Part shown: piece by piece, positions 16,718 through 24,993 of the stretch
Layout: each line of letters opens with the position of its first letter
Position numbering within the stretch: position 1 is the first letter of the stretch
The notes under the pieces: model-generated
What the model saw: the letters and a program-made list of their open reading frames with translations, nothing else
Told to the model about the DNA's origin: nothing
The model's database searches: none
Program-made: the position numbers and the translations under genes
Origin: Butyrivibrio sp. Su6
GTDB taxonomy: Bacteria; Bacillota; Clostridia; Lachnospirales; Lachnospiraceae
Assembly (NCBI RefSeq): GCF_900108105.1
Contig: NZ_FNUR01000001.1
Location: 372,001 to 436,000, forward strand
DNA length: 64,000 nt
Reading direction: 5' to 3'

Positions 16718-19609
16718 TTAATCGGCGTTTGTAGCACCATCCTGAAGTTCTCTTGCTGTACCTGAAAGGATATCATCCTCATCTCTAAGCTCAAAGTAAT
16801 AAGAAAGAGCTTCTTTCGTAATCTGTGCAGCATAGCTTGATGTATAACCATAAGCAATTCGTGTTGCTATTGCAATTTCAGGCTTTTCATAAGGTGCGTA
16901 GCAGATGAAGAGTGAATGGTTTGGTCTGCTCTTCGACTCCTGCGCTGTACCTGTCTTACCGGCTACGTTAACTCCAAGATTTGCATAATAGGATTTATCC
17001 TGTACAACCTGTCTCATACCTAAATGAATTGCATTCCAGTAAGACTGAGGCATATCGATAGTATTTCTGACAGATGCACTGTACTCTTCAAGCAGATTAC
17101 CGCTTGAATCAGTAGTTTTATCTATAAGAGAAAGATTATAACATGTACCACTATTTGCAATAGTTGTCACATATCTTGCAAGTCCTATAGTTGTATATGA
17201 ATGACTACCCTGTCCGATAGCAGAACGAACAGCGTCCTGATCTGATACAGAAGGCTCTGATTCTGCAATTTCTATGCCTGATTTTTCAGTGAGGCCATAC
17301 ATATCTGCATACTGGGCAAGTTTTTCAAGACCGGTCTCTGATGAATAAGAACTACCCAAAAGACCAAGTCTGTAACCGACTTCATAGAAAAATACGTTGC
17401 AGGAATTACGGATACCACCTGTAACATTTAAGTTACCGTGTCCACTAGGATATATCCAACACCTTGGCGGATGATCGAGCTTATCAAAAATACCGCCGCA
17501 ATAAATTGTTGAATCAGTAGTAATTACTCCTTCTGTAAGGCCTGCTGTCGCAGAAACAATCTTAAATGTAGAACCGGGAGCTGTCTTCTGCTGTGTAGCG
17601 TAGTTGTACAAAGGATTTGATTTGTCGCTTCTAAGTTTAGCGTAATATTCTGCATCAACGCCGTTTGCCATTTTGTTGTTATCGTATCCGGGATATGAAA
17701 CTATAGCCAGTACATCACCGGAATTAACGTCAGTAACAACCATTGATCCTGTGCAGGGATCAAGAGCAAGCTGCGCAGGTGTAATATCCAGGTTGGAAAT
17801 CCTGTTAGTCATAAAGGTATATGCTGTCTCGCCGCCTCTATCCCATATTCCCTGCTCTTCATCTGATAAAGTAACTTTATCCTGTTCAAGAAGGAGGTTG
17901 CAAACCTGAGTGCCACTTATGTTTCCATCCAGCAAAAGATATTTATAGAGCCTTGTCTGGAAGTCATAATCAGATGACATCTTATCAATGATGTAATCTA
18001 CTATCTGAGCAAAGATTTCTTCAGAATCTGCATACTGATTGTCGATGCTGAGTTTAGAAACATCGATCCAGTTCATAGCGATAGCATATTTTAAGTATTC
18101 AGTAAGAGAAATTGTCTCATCTGTTGTCCAGGCAACATATACATCATCTTCTTTATCTACAAGAGTAGAATTGATGACGCCATCAGAATAAAGCATTGAT
18201 GCAATATGGCTCATGTACCACTGATATTCACTGCTAAGGGCATTATAAGGAGTCTTTGTTGTTTCGAACTCTTCCCTGAGTCTTGAAAGAACGGATGCAT
18301 TCTTAATTGTAAAAGCCTCATAAACAGCTTTCTCTGTTTCTTTTGCATCGTCCTCAGCAAAATGAGGTATATCAACAACGTCGTTGTCAAAAATAGCATA
18401 ATAAACATCATAGATTGGGATTACAATACTGCTTGAGCTACTTGTCTCTGTATATGTGTATGTCTTTACATTCTGTATTTTGGAAACAAGGATACCTGCA
18501 AGTGACTGCTCAATAATATCGTAGCAGGCCTCAGTAAGATCTTTATCAATAGTAAGATAAACATCATTACCTGCAATTGAATCCACATAATTGCTGGTCT
18601 CAATTACCTGACCTGTATTATCTACATAAACAGTCTCAGATCCCTTTGTGCCCTGAAGCACAGACTCCATAGCCTGCTCAATACCTGATTTACCAACAGT
18701 ATCGTTAAGTCCATAGCTTGAATTTATCTGCTGAAGCTCAGCAAGTTCATCCTCTGAAACCTTTCCTGTATAACCAAGAAGATGTGAGAAATACTGTGCA
18801 TCAACATACTTTCTGGCTGTACTCTCCTCGATAGAAACACCCTCAAGCATGCCCAGATTCTCCATAACATCAGCAACTGTCTGGTCGCTTACATCAGAAG
18901 CAACTGTAGTATCAATGTACTTCTGATAACTGTTAGAATCCATATTGTAACGAACTGTCAAAACCTTAAGAGCTCTGTCATTGGTATAGCCCCTTCTTGC
19001 AACAAAAGAAGAAGATACTCCGGGAGTTTCATACTCTCCTACACCAAATTTTTTGCAGAGGTCATCAATAACATTCTCAGGAGTTTTTGTCTTTTCCTCG
19101 TACTTAAGGTCATTTATAGATGTGTGTCCATAAACATCTGCCAGGAATCTAAGAAGTGAATTACCGGTGACCTTAAACTCAAATTCATTGCTTTCGTTGA
19201 GAATAATATTGAAATCCTGATCTACTGTATCACCATTTTCCTCGATGATATCAATAAGAGCATTTAAAGTCTGGTTAATCGCTGTGTTTTTGCCTGAACC
19301 TGACTTATAAACGTCTTCTATAGTTACAGAATTGGCAAGTTCATTATAAGCCAGAAGATTACCATTTCTGTCATAGATATTTCCTCTTGTAGCAGCTATG
19401 GTCTTTTCTTTTTTGATCCTTAACTTAAAAGTATCAAGATAATACTCACCATTTATTACCTGCAGCGAAAAAAGCCTGTATATCATTACACAGGCCAAAG
19501 TAAACAGAACAAAAGAAACTATGACTGCTCTGGAAGTTATGAATTTAATTATGTTTTCTTTTATTTCATCAAACAAATTTCTTGGCGCTCCTTTGTTCCT
19601 TTTCATCAA
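16718..19609 (-). CDS. mrdA: Class B penicillin-binding protein 2 with a large insertion
   Basis: Transpeptidase of the elongation machinery, partner of RodA. One membrane helix (about 33-52), a dimerisation domain, then the transpeptidase domain with STFK near residue 680, SCN near 735 and KTG near 885. At 963 residues it is about 300 longer than Escherichia coli PBP2. Most of the excess is an insertion of roughly 240 residues (about 375-615) between LTIDKDLTEACYDIIEQ and CTGSMVVTDVNSGDVLA, rich in acidic and aromatic residues. The start lies inside mreD (41-nt overlap); a TTG near 19576 with an AAGGAG ribosome-binding site is an alternative, shortening the protein by about 11 residues. Confidence 0.94.
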   Translation of the reverse strand: MMKRNKGAPRNLFDEIKENIIKFITSRAVIVSFVLFTLACVMIYRLFSLQVINGEYYLDTFKLRIKKEKTIAATRGNIYDRNGNLLAYNELANSVTIEDVYKSGSGKNTAINQTLNALIDIIEENGDTVDQDFNIILNESNEFEFKVTGNSLLRFLADVYGHTSINDLKYEEKTKTPENVIDDLCKKFGVGEYETPGVSSSFVARRGYTNDRALKVLTVRYNMDSNSYQKYIDTTVASDVSDQTVADVMENLGMLEGVSIEESTARKYVDAQYFSHLLGYTGKVSEDELAELQQINSSYGLNDTVGKSGIEQAMESVLQGTKGSETVYVDNTGQVIETSNYVDSIAGNDVYLTIDKDLTEACYDIIEQSLAGILVSKIQNVKTYTYTETSSSSSIVIPIYDVYYAIFDNDVVDIPHFAEDDAKETEKAVYEAFTIKNASVLSRLREEFETTKTPYNALSSEYQWYMSHIASMLYSDGVINSTLVDKEDDVYVAWTTDETISLTEYLKYAIAMNWIDVSKLSIDNQYADSEEIFAQIVDYIIDKMSSDYDFQTRLYKYLLLDGNISGTQVCNLLLEQDKVTLSDEEQGIWDRGGETAYTFMTNRISNLDITPAQLALDPCTGSMVVTDVNSGDVLAIVSYPGYDNNKMANGVDAEYYAKLRSDKSNPLYNYATQQKTAPGSTFKIVSATAGLTEGVITTDSTIYCGGIFDKLDHPPRCWIYPSGHGNLNVTGGIRNSCNVFFYEVGYRLGLLGSSYSSETGLEKLAQYADMYGLTEKSGIEIAESEPSVSDQDAVRSAIGQGSHSYTTIGLARYVTTIANSGTCYNLSLIDKTTDSSGNLLEEYSASVRNTIDMPQSYWNAIHLGMRQVVQDKSYYANLGVNVAGKTGTAQESKSRPNHSLFICYAPYEKPEIAIATRIAYGYTSSYAAQITKEALSYYFELRDEDDILSGTARELQDGATNAD

Positions 19610-20093
19610 TGATATTATTGACCTTAAGGATGATCGGATAAATAAATATGGCTACGATAGCTGTATACACAACTTCAGGAATTATTACTGTCTGCATATA
19701 ATAGCCGATATTAAATTTGGTCCTGAACAAGAACATCAGGATATAACAGACAAAGCCAAAAACAAAGTCTGATATTGTTATTACCATGATAGGGATAGCA
19801 ACATTTTGTGAAAAAAAGATAATGTGAAGCTTTCCTACAATAAATCCAATATACATGTAAATTAGTGCAAAAAAGCCAAGATATGTTCCAAAGAAAATAT
19901 CGACTAAAAGGCCGCAAAAAAAGCCTGTTAAAAGTCCCGCTTTATCTCCCTTGATAAAAGCTGTCGAAGAAGTCATTATCATAAGGACATTGGGCGCTAT
20001 TCCACCAAAGTCCAGTGCCCTGAAAAGCGTAGTCTGTAAAATAAATGAAACTATGATAAATATGAAGTTTACAAGTATACGCCTAATATTCAT
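19569..20093 (-). CDS. mreD: Rod shape-determining membrane protein MreD
   Basis: A 174-residue integral membrane protein with five or six hydrophobic segments, part of the MreBCD elongation complex. The sequence matches the family in layout (LQTTLFRALDFGGIAPNVLMI; LLTGFFCGLLVDIFFGTYLGFFAL). It lies 8 nt after mreC and overlaps the PBP2 gene. Confidence 0.9.
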   Translation of the reverse strand: MNIRRILVNFIFIIVSFILQTTLFRALDFGGIAPNVLMIMTSSTAFIKGDKAGLLTGFFCGLLVDIFFGTYLGFFALIYMYIGFIVGKLHIIFFSQNVAIPIMVITISDFVFGFVCYILMFLFRTKFNIGYYMQTVIIPEVVYTAIVAIFIYPIILKVNNIIDEKEQRSAKKFV

Positions 20094-20101
20094 AAAAAAT
20101 C

Positions 20102-20971
20102 TTAATTTCCACCATTATTCTTAACTTGTAATATCACAAGTACTTCATTCATATGTTCAAAGTCCACTGCAGGAGAAAGAGTTCCTGACTTAGTAAGATT
20201 ATTTGAATCATCTTCCAAAGTAGAAATATATCCTATCAGAATTCCGGGAAGATACTTATCACTGATATTTGAAGTCACAATCTTGTCACCGATGCTAACC
20301 TTGTCTGCATCATCAACAAGTTTAGAAAAGCTTATATATCCGCTTCTGTAGAGCTCCAGGTCTCCTGTAACGATAAGGTTATCAGAAGACGAAAGAACCA
20401 TTCCGCTCACAGCAGAGTTATCAGCAATTATAGACTGCACTTTTGCCCAGTCAGGTCCAACATCAATTACTCTTCCTACAAGACCTGCACCTGCAATAAC
20501 ATTCATATCAATTGCAATGCCATCATCGGAACCCTTATCTATGACAAAAGAATAATACCAGTTGCCCGCATCCTTGGCGATAATCCTGGCTCCGGTCTTG
20601 GGATAATCACTATATTTTGAATCAAGCTCATACAATTCACGAAGCTCAGTAAGTTCATACTTTTCCTGCTCCAGGTTTGTATTGGCAATAGTAAGCTCAT
20701 CAATCTGACTCTTTAGTCTCTCGTTTTCATCAAGAAGTTGTGTGATGGAAGCAAGTTTATCCGTAGTCTCTTTTATATAGCTTGAACAGATTGTGATTCC
20801 CTTTTGAAATGGTACAACAAATACACCTGCAAACGAGTTCAAAGGACCCGTAAACAGATTAGTGTTAAATGTGATAACAATTAACGCCGTACATAGAATT
20901 GTTAAAATAAAGAGGAGATATTTACTTGGAAGGGTAAATTCTTCTCCTCTTTGCCTTATGATGGGACTCAT
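20102..20971 (-). CDS. mreC: Rod shape-determining protein MreC
   Basis: A 289-residue membrane-anchored protein that links MreB to RodA/PBP2. It has a single transmembrane helix at about residues 18-38, a coiled coil (about 70-110, LLDENERLKSQIDELTIANTNLEQEKYELTEL region), then two beta-barrel subdomains (AGAGLVGRVIDVGPDWAKVQSII; VSIGDKIVTSNISDKYLPGILIG). Its ATG follows the stop codon of mreB directly with no gap, so translation is coupled. Confidence 0.95.
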   Translation of the reverse strand: MSPIIRQRGEEFTLPSKYLLFILTILCTALIVITFNTNLFTGPLNSFAGVFVVPFQKGITICSSYIKETTDKLASITQLLDENERLKSQIDELTIANTNLEQEKYELTELRELYELDSKYSDYPKTGARIIAKDAGNWYYSFVIDKGSDDGIAIDMNVIAGAGLVGRVIDVGPDWAKVQSIIADNSAVSGMVLSSSDNLIVTGDLELYRSGYISFSKLVDDADKVSIGDKIVTSNISDKYLPGILIGYISTLEDDSNNLTKSGTLSPAVDFEHMNEVLVILQVKNNGGN

Positions 20972-21976
20972 TTATCTATCCTCTTCGATTCCATATGCAA
21001 GAGGTTTATACTGATCATCTTTAATAATCTTGGCAAGACCAAGAGCACCTGAGCCAATAGGGTTCTCAGCGATATTTACATTAAGGCCAACACCGTTGCT
21101 AAGTCTCTGTGCAAGGTGGCAAACCTGTGAAGCACCACCTGTGAGATATAATCCGTGCTTGAAGATATCAGCAGCAAGTTCTGGTGGAGTCTTCTCAAGA
21201 GTAGCTTTAACATTATCAAGAATAACATCAAAGTTCTCAACAAGTGCCTGGTTAAGAAGATCTGTAGGGATCTTTCTCTCAACAGGAAGTCCTGTAACGA
21301 TATCTCTTCCGTAAACAACAGCGTCCTTGCCCTCTTTTTCAAGCTCCTTAAGAGAAATCTTTACGCTTTCAGATGTCTTTTCACCAATAAGAAGTCCGAA
21401 TTCCTTACGGATTACGTTTCTGATAGATTCATCAAACTTCTTGCCGCCTACCTTAATAAGCTTACTTACAACGATACCGCGAAGAGAAAGGATTGAGATC
21501 TCTGTTGTGTCATAGCCAACGTTTACAACTAAAACACCCTGAGAGTTCATAACATCTACGTTCATTCCAAGTCCGTCAGCAAGAGGCTTTTTAACCATCA
21601 TGATCTTTTTAGCCTTGATTCCGGCATCATTGATAAGATCATGGAAAGCTCTTCTCTCAACTTCTGTAACGTCCTTAGGTACTGCAATATAAACATCACA
21701 AGGCTTAACGCTGCCCTTCATCTGATCTGTTATAAAGAGTTTAACAAGTGTCTCCATATGCTCAATATCAGCAATAACACCGCTGTTAAGAGGATATGAT
21801 ATCTTGATCTTGTCAGGAGCCTTCTCATACATCTCGTATGCAGAGTTTCCATAAGCGAAGATATTTGTCTTATTCTCAATAGCGATCATGTTCTTCTCTA
21901 CTGTAAGACTGTCTTCATCCCTGTTGAAGATTTTGATATTGCTTGTTCCAAGATCAATTCCAAAAATATTAGCCAT
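20972..21976 (-). CDS. mreB: Actin-like rod shape protein MreB
   Basis: A 334-residue actin homologue that polymerises along the membrane and positions wall synthesis. Phosphate-1 motif GIDLGTSNIKIF at the start; VLVVNVGYDTTEIS (phosphate 2) and LYLTGGASQVCHLAQRL (adenosine region) follow. The phosphate-2 motif has NVGYDTTE in place of the usual DIGGGTTE, so it is somewhat divergent for MreB; an MreB-like paralogue (Mbl/MreBH type) is possible. The position directly before mreC makes MreB the simplest reading. Confidence 0.93.
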   Translation of the reverse strand: MANIFGIDLGTSNIKIFNRDEDSLTVEKNMIAIENKTNIFAYGNSAYEMYEKAPDKIKISYPLNSGVIADIEHMETLVKLFITDQMKGSVKPCDVYIAVPKDVTEVERRAFHDLINDAGIKAKKIMMVKKPLADGLGMNVDVMNSQGVLVVNVGYDTTEISILSLRGIVVSKLIKVGGKKFDESIRNVIRKEFGLLIGEKTSESVKISLKELEKEGKDAVVYGRDIVTGLPVERKIPTDLLNQALVENFDVILDNVKATLEKTPPELAADIFKHGLYLTGGASQVCHLAQRLSNGVGLNVNIAENPIGSGALGLAKIIKDDQYKPLAYGIEEDR

Positions 21977-21985
21977 TTCTTCTCC

Positions 21986-22699
21986 TTATTGCCATAAAAG
22001 CCCTTTTTCTCCAAAGCTGTAATATGACTGATTTCCTATAATAATATGATCTATAAGCCTGATATCAAGCATATTGCCTGATTCGCTGATCTTATTGGTA
22101 AGTTCCGCATCTGCCCTAGACGGAGTCGGATCTCCGCTTGGATGATTATGCAAAAGAACTATACAAGATGCACCACTTTTAAGCGCATGTGTAAATATGT
22201 CTCTGGGAGACACCAAAGCTGAATTAACCGTGCCTATGGATAATACAGATTCATTTATAAGCTTATGCTTATTATTAAGGCAAAGAAGCACTGCCTTTTC
22301 CCTTTCTTCATGCCGCATCTTCTCCATATATATGGATGCGATCTGTCTGGATGACTCAAAGAAAGTTCCGCTAAAAGAACTCTGAACAGCCATTCTCTTA
22401 GCAAGCTCCGTAAGGCATTTTAGCTTAACAGCCTTAACTTCTCCAATACCGTGAACACTTTTTAGTTCATCAAGTGTCAGGGAAAAGAGCCCGTTTAATC
22501 CTCTCTCTTTACCGTTGGATAAGCTTAATATCTCATGGGCAATTTCTATTGGTGAGGAATTGCCACTGCCTGTGCGAATGATGATCGCGAGCAGCTCTGC
22601 ATCTGTAAGACACTCCGGGCCTGCACTTATAAAGCGCTCATAAGGAAGCATTTCCTTGTAGGCACTGCTTCCAAAAATCTTATTATTTATTGTATTCAT
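21986..22699 (-). CDS. radC: RadC-family JAMM protein
   Basis: About 237 residues. An N-terminal helix-hairpin-helix-like part (about 20-100, including LKSVHGIGEVKAVKLK) is followed by a JAMM metalloprotease-like domain with the zinc motif HNHPSGDPTPSRAD. Despite the name it is not established as a repair protein; its biochemical role is unknown. In Firmicutes it commonly sits directly before mreBCD, as here (9-nt gap). The frame is open to 22723, but ATG at 22699 has an AAAGG ribosome-binding site and gives a better N-terminus. Confidence 0.94.
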   Translation of the reverse strand: MNTINNKIFGSSAYKEMLPYERFISAGPECLTDAELLAIIIRTGSGNSSPIEIAHEILSLSNGKERGLNGLFSLTLDELKSVHGIGEVKAVKLKCLTELAKRMAVQSSFSGTFFESSRQIASIYMEKMRHEEREKAVLLCLNNKHKLINESVLSIGTVNSALVSPRDIFTHALKSGASCIVLLHNHPSGDPTPSRADAELTNKISESGNMLDIRLIDHIIIGNQSYYSFGEKGLLWQ

Positions 22700-22778
22700 C
22701 TTTACCTTTCTGATATAACGCAATGCGCCGCTTCTCCAGGCAATCAGAAAAGTACAAAATGGTACAGCTAATAGTTTA

Positions 22779-24068
22779 TCACAAAGATACCATTTTTACA
22801 TCATAAAGCTTTTGCAAAGTCTTTAAAATACCATATTTAGCGTGTGGCCAGGTAAGTCCACCCTGGAAAAATACTGAATATGGCTCTTTTATAGGTCCAT
22901 CGGCTGAAAGCTCAATGGATGAGCCTGATACAAATGCTCCTGCAGCCATGATAACCTGTGCATCATAGCCAGGCATATCCCAAGGCTCTGGTGTAACAAA
23001 GGAATCAACAGGCGCTGCAGCCTGAATTCCCTCGCAGAAAGCAATAACTCCCTCAGGTTTACCAAAAGTAACTGCCTGAATGATATCAAATCTGTCTTCG
23101 CTTCCGTTTGGACAAACATCAAAGCCAAGCTTTTCGTAGATATTTGCTGCAAAGATCGCACCCTTTAAAGCTGAAGCTGTTACTGTAGGAGCAAGGAAAA
23201 ATCCCTGATAAAACTGAGGAAGGATTCCAAGAGAAGCTCCAACTTCCTTCCCAAGTCCTGGAGAAGTAAGTCTGAAAGCTGCATTTTCAACACACTCTTT
23301 TTTACCTGCAATATATCCGCCAATTGGAGCAAGTCCGCCGCCCGGATTCTTAATAAGTGAACCAACAACCATATCTGCGCCGAGATCTGTGGGCTCAATT
23401 CTCTCAACAAACTCTCCATAGCAGTTATCAACCATACAGAGAACATCTTTTTTAATGCCCTTGATAAAGCTTATGAGTTCTCCTATCCTCTCTACAGAAA
23501 GTGTAGGTCTTGTCTGATATCCCTTGGATCTCTGGATAGTTACAAGCTTGATATTATCGTTTTCAAGTAATACTTTTTTGATATTCTCAAAATCAAAGCT
23601 TCCGTCAGGTAATAGATCTACCTGTGAATATGAAACTCCATACTCAGCAAGGGATCCCTTTGAAGGCCTTATTCCAATTACTTCTTCCAATGTATCGTAA
23701 GGCTTTCCAACAGGAGAAAAAAGCATATCTCCCGGGCGAAGGTTACTCATAAGAGCAAGTGCAAGTGCATGTGTTCCGCATGTGATCTGAGGTCTTACAA
23801 GAGCATCCTCTGCATGGAAAACTGAGGCATAGACTGCTTCAAGCTTTTCTCTTCCGATATCGTTATATCCGTAGCCTGTAGTTCCAAGAAGGCAGGCTTC
23901 ACTAACCTTATTATCCTGCATTGCCTTAAGAACCTTAAGCTGATTGTACTCAGCAGTCTCATCTATGGCCTTAAATCTTGGCTCAAGCTCCTTTAAAATC
24001 TTTTCTCCAAACTCATAAACTTCCCTTGATATACCAAGGGCTTCATACATATTACTGTTCATTTCCAT
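22779..24068 (-). CDS. PLP-dependent methionine gamma-lyase-like protein (aluminum resistance family)
   Basis: A 429-residue member of the PF06838 family, labelled 'methionine gamma-lyase family' or 'aluminum resistance protein'. It has the fold-type I PLP layout: CGTHALALALMSNL for cofactor phosphate binding, CMVDNCYGEFVE with the Asp that pairs with the pyridine nitrogen, and the likely Schiff-base lysine in GSLIKNPGGGLAPIGGYIAG. The reaction and any role in metal tolerance are unproven for the family. The start overlaps the end of miaA; ATG at 24068 or at 24062 could be used. It lies at the end of the mutS-mutL-miaA run. Confidence 0.9.
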   Translation of the reverse strand: MEMNSNMYEALGISREVYEFGEKILKELEPRFKAIDETAEYNQLKVLKAMQDNKVSEACLLGTTGYGYNDIGREKLEAVYASVFHAEDALVRPQITCGTHALALALMSNLRPGDMLFSPVGKPYDTLEEVIGIRPSKGSLAEYGVSYSQVDLLPDGSFDFENIKKVLLENDNIKLVTIQRSKGYQTRPTLSVERIGELISFIKGIKKDVLCMVDNCYGEFVERIEPTDLGADMVVGSLIKNPGGGLAPIGGYIAGKKECVENAAFRLTSPGLGKEVGASLGILPQFYQGFFLAPTVTASALKGAIFAANIYEKLGFDVCPNGSEDRFDIIQAVTFGKPEGVIAFCEGIQAAAPVDSFVTPEPWDMPGYDAQVIMAAGAFVSGSSIELSADGPIKEPYSVFFQGGLTWPHAKYGILKTLQKLYDVKMVSL

Positions 24069-24993
24069 AAATCCTAAGCATCTCTTTCAATATTAAATCT
24101 TCATCGTGGCCGAAAGCTTCTTTATCCAGCCATATTACATCTCTTTCACGTCTAAACCAGGTAAGCTGTCTCTTAGCAAAGTGCCTTGTATTGAGCTTTA
24201 TCAGATAAATTGCTCTTTCAAGGTCGTACTCACCATTTAAATATCCGATCATTTCCCTGTAGCCAAGACTTTGCATGGACGTTGCCGTCATTGGAATGTC
24301 CATCTTAACAAGGTCCCTTACTTCCTGTTCGAGGCCATCGGATATCATTTTATCGACGCGAGCGTCTATGCGTGAGTATAACGTTTTTCTATCATCTGTC
24401 AATACAAAGTAGGTAAAATCATATGGAGAATCGTTATTACTCTGCTCTTTATTGTGTTCAGATATCTTTTTTCCTGTCTTTTTATAATACTCCAAAGCTC
24501 TTATAACACGCTTTGAGTTGTTCTCATGAATTATTTCTGCTGACTGAGGATCTACTTTTTTCAGCTCTTCAAAGAGTTCATGGCCTTCACCGTTTTCCGC
24601 TCTTTTCTCAAGCTCTTTTCTATAGGAATCATCCTCATCAGTTTCTGTAAAATCTATATCTCGAAGTACTGCCTGAATATAAAAACCTGTACCACCCACG
24701 AGAATTGGGATTTTGCCCCTTGAGGAAATATCCTCTATAGCTTCTTTTACAAGCTTTTGAAACATAAAGACATTAAAATCTTCCTTGGGGTCAAGAAAAT
24801 CGATGAGGTGGTGCTTTACCCCTCCCATTTTTTCGGGAGATATCTTATCGGTTCCTATATTCATATATTTATAGACCTGCATAGAATCAGCGGAGATTAT
24901 CTCTCCGCCAATAGCTTTTGCAAGTTCAATTGATAGCTTTGATTTGCCAACAGCAGTTGGCCCTGTTAAAACAACAAGCTTTTGTTTGCTCAT
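24052..24993 (-). CDS. miaA: tRNA dimethylallyltransferase
   Basis: Transfers a dimethylallyl group to N6 of A37 in tRNAs reading UNN codons; MiaB, encoded at 29749, then methylthiolates the same base. 313 residues, normal length. P-loop GPTAVGKSKLSIELAK at the start, followed by ISADSMQVYKYMNIGTDK, the SILVGGTGFY-like segment (ILVGGTGFYIQAVL) and the tRNA-binding insertion. The ATG overlaps the mutL stop by 4 bp. Confidence 0.97.
   Translation of the reverse strand: MSKQKLVVLTGPTAVGKSKLSIELAKAIGGEIISADSMQVYKYMNIGTDKISPEKMGGVKHHLIDFLDPKEDFNVFMFQKLVKEAIEDISSRGKIPILVGGTGFYIQAVLRDIDFTETDEDDSYRKELEKRAENGEGHELFEELKKVDPQSAEIIHENNSKRVIRALEYYKKTGKKISEHNKEQSNNDSPYDFTYFVLTDDRKTLYSRIDARVDKMISDGLEQEVRDLVKMDIPMTATSMQSLGYREMIGYLNGEYDLERAIYLIKLNTRHFAKRQLTWFRRERDVIWLDKEAFGHDEDLILKEMLRIYGNEQ

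Noticed and set aside
16708-16857. Extended N-terminus of RodA
   Set aside because: The extra 50 codons overlap the end of the PBP2 gene and resemble out-of-frame PBP2 sequence; ATG 16707 has a GGGGG ribosome-binding site and the expected N-terminus.
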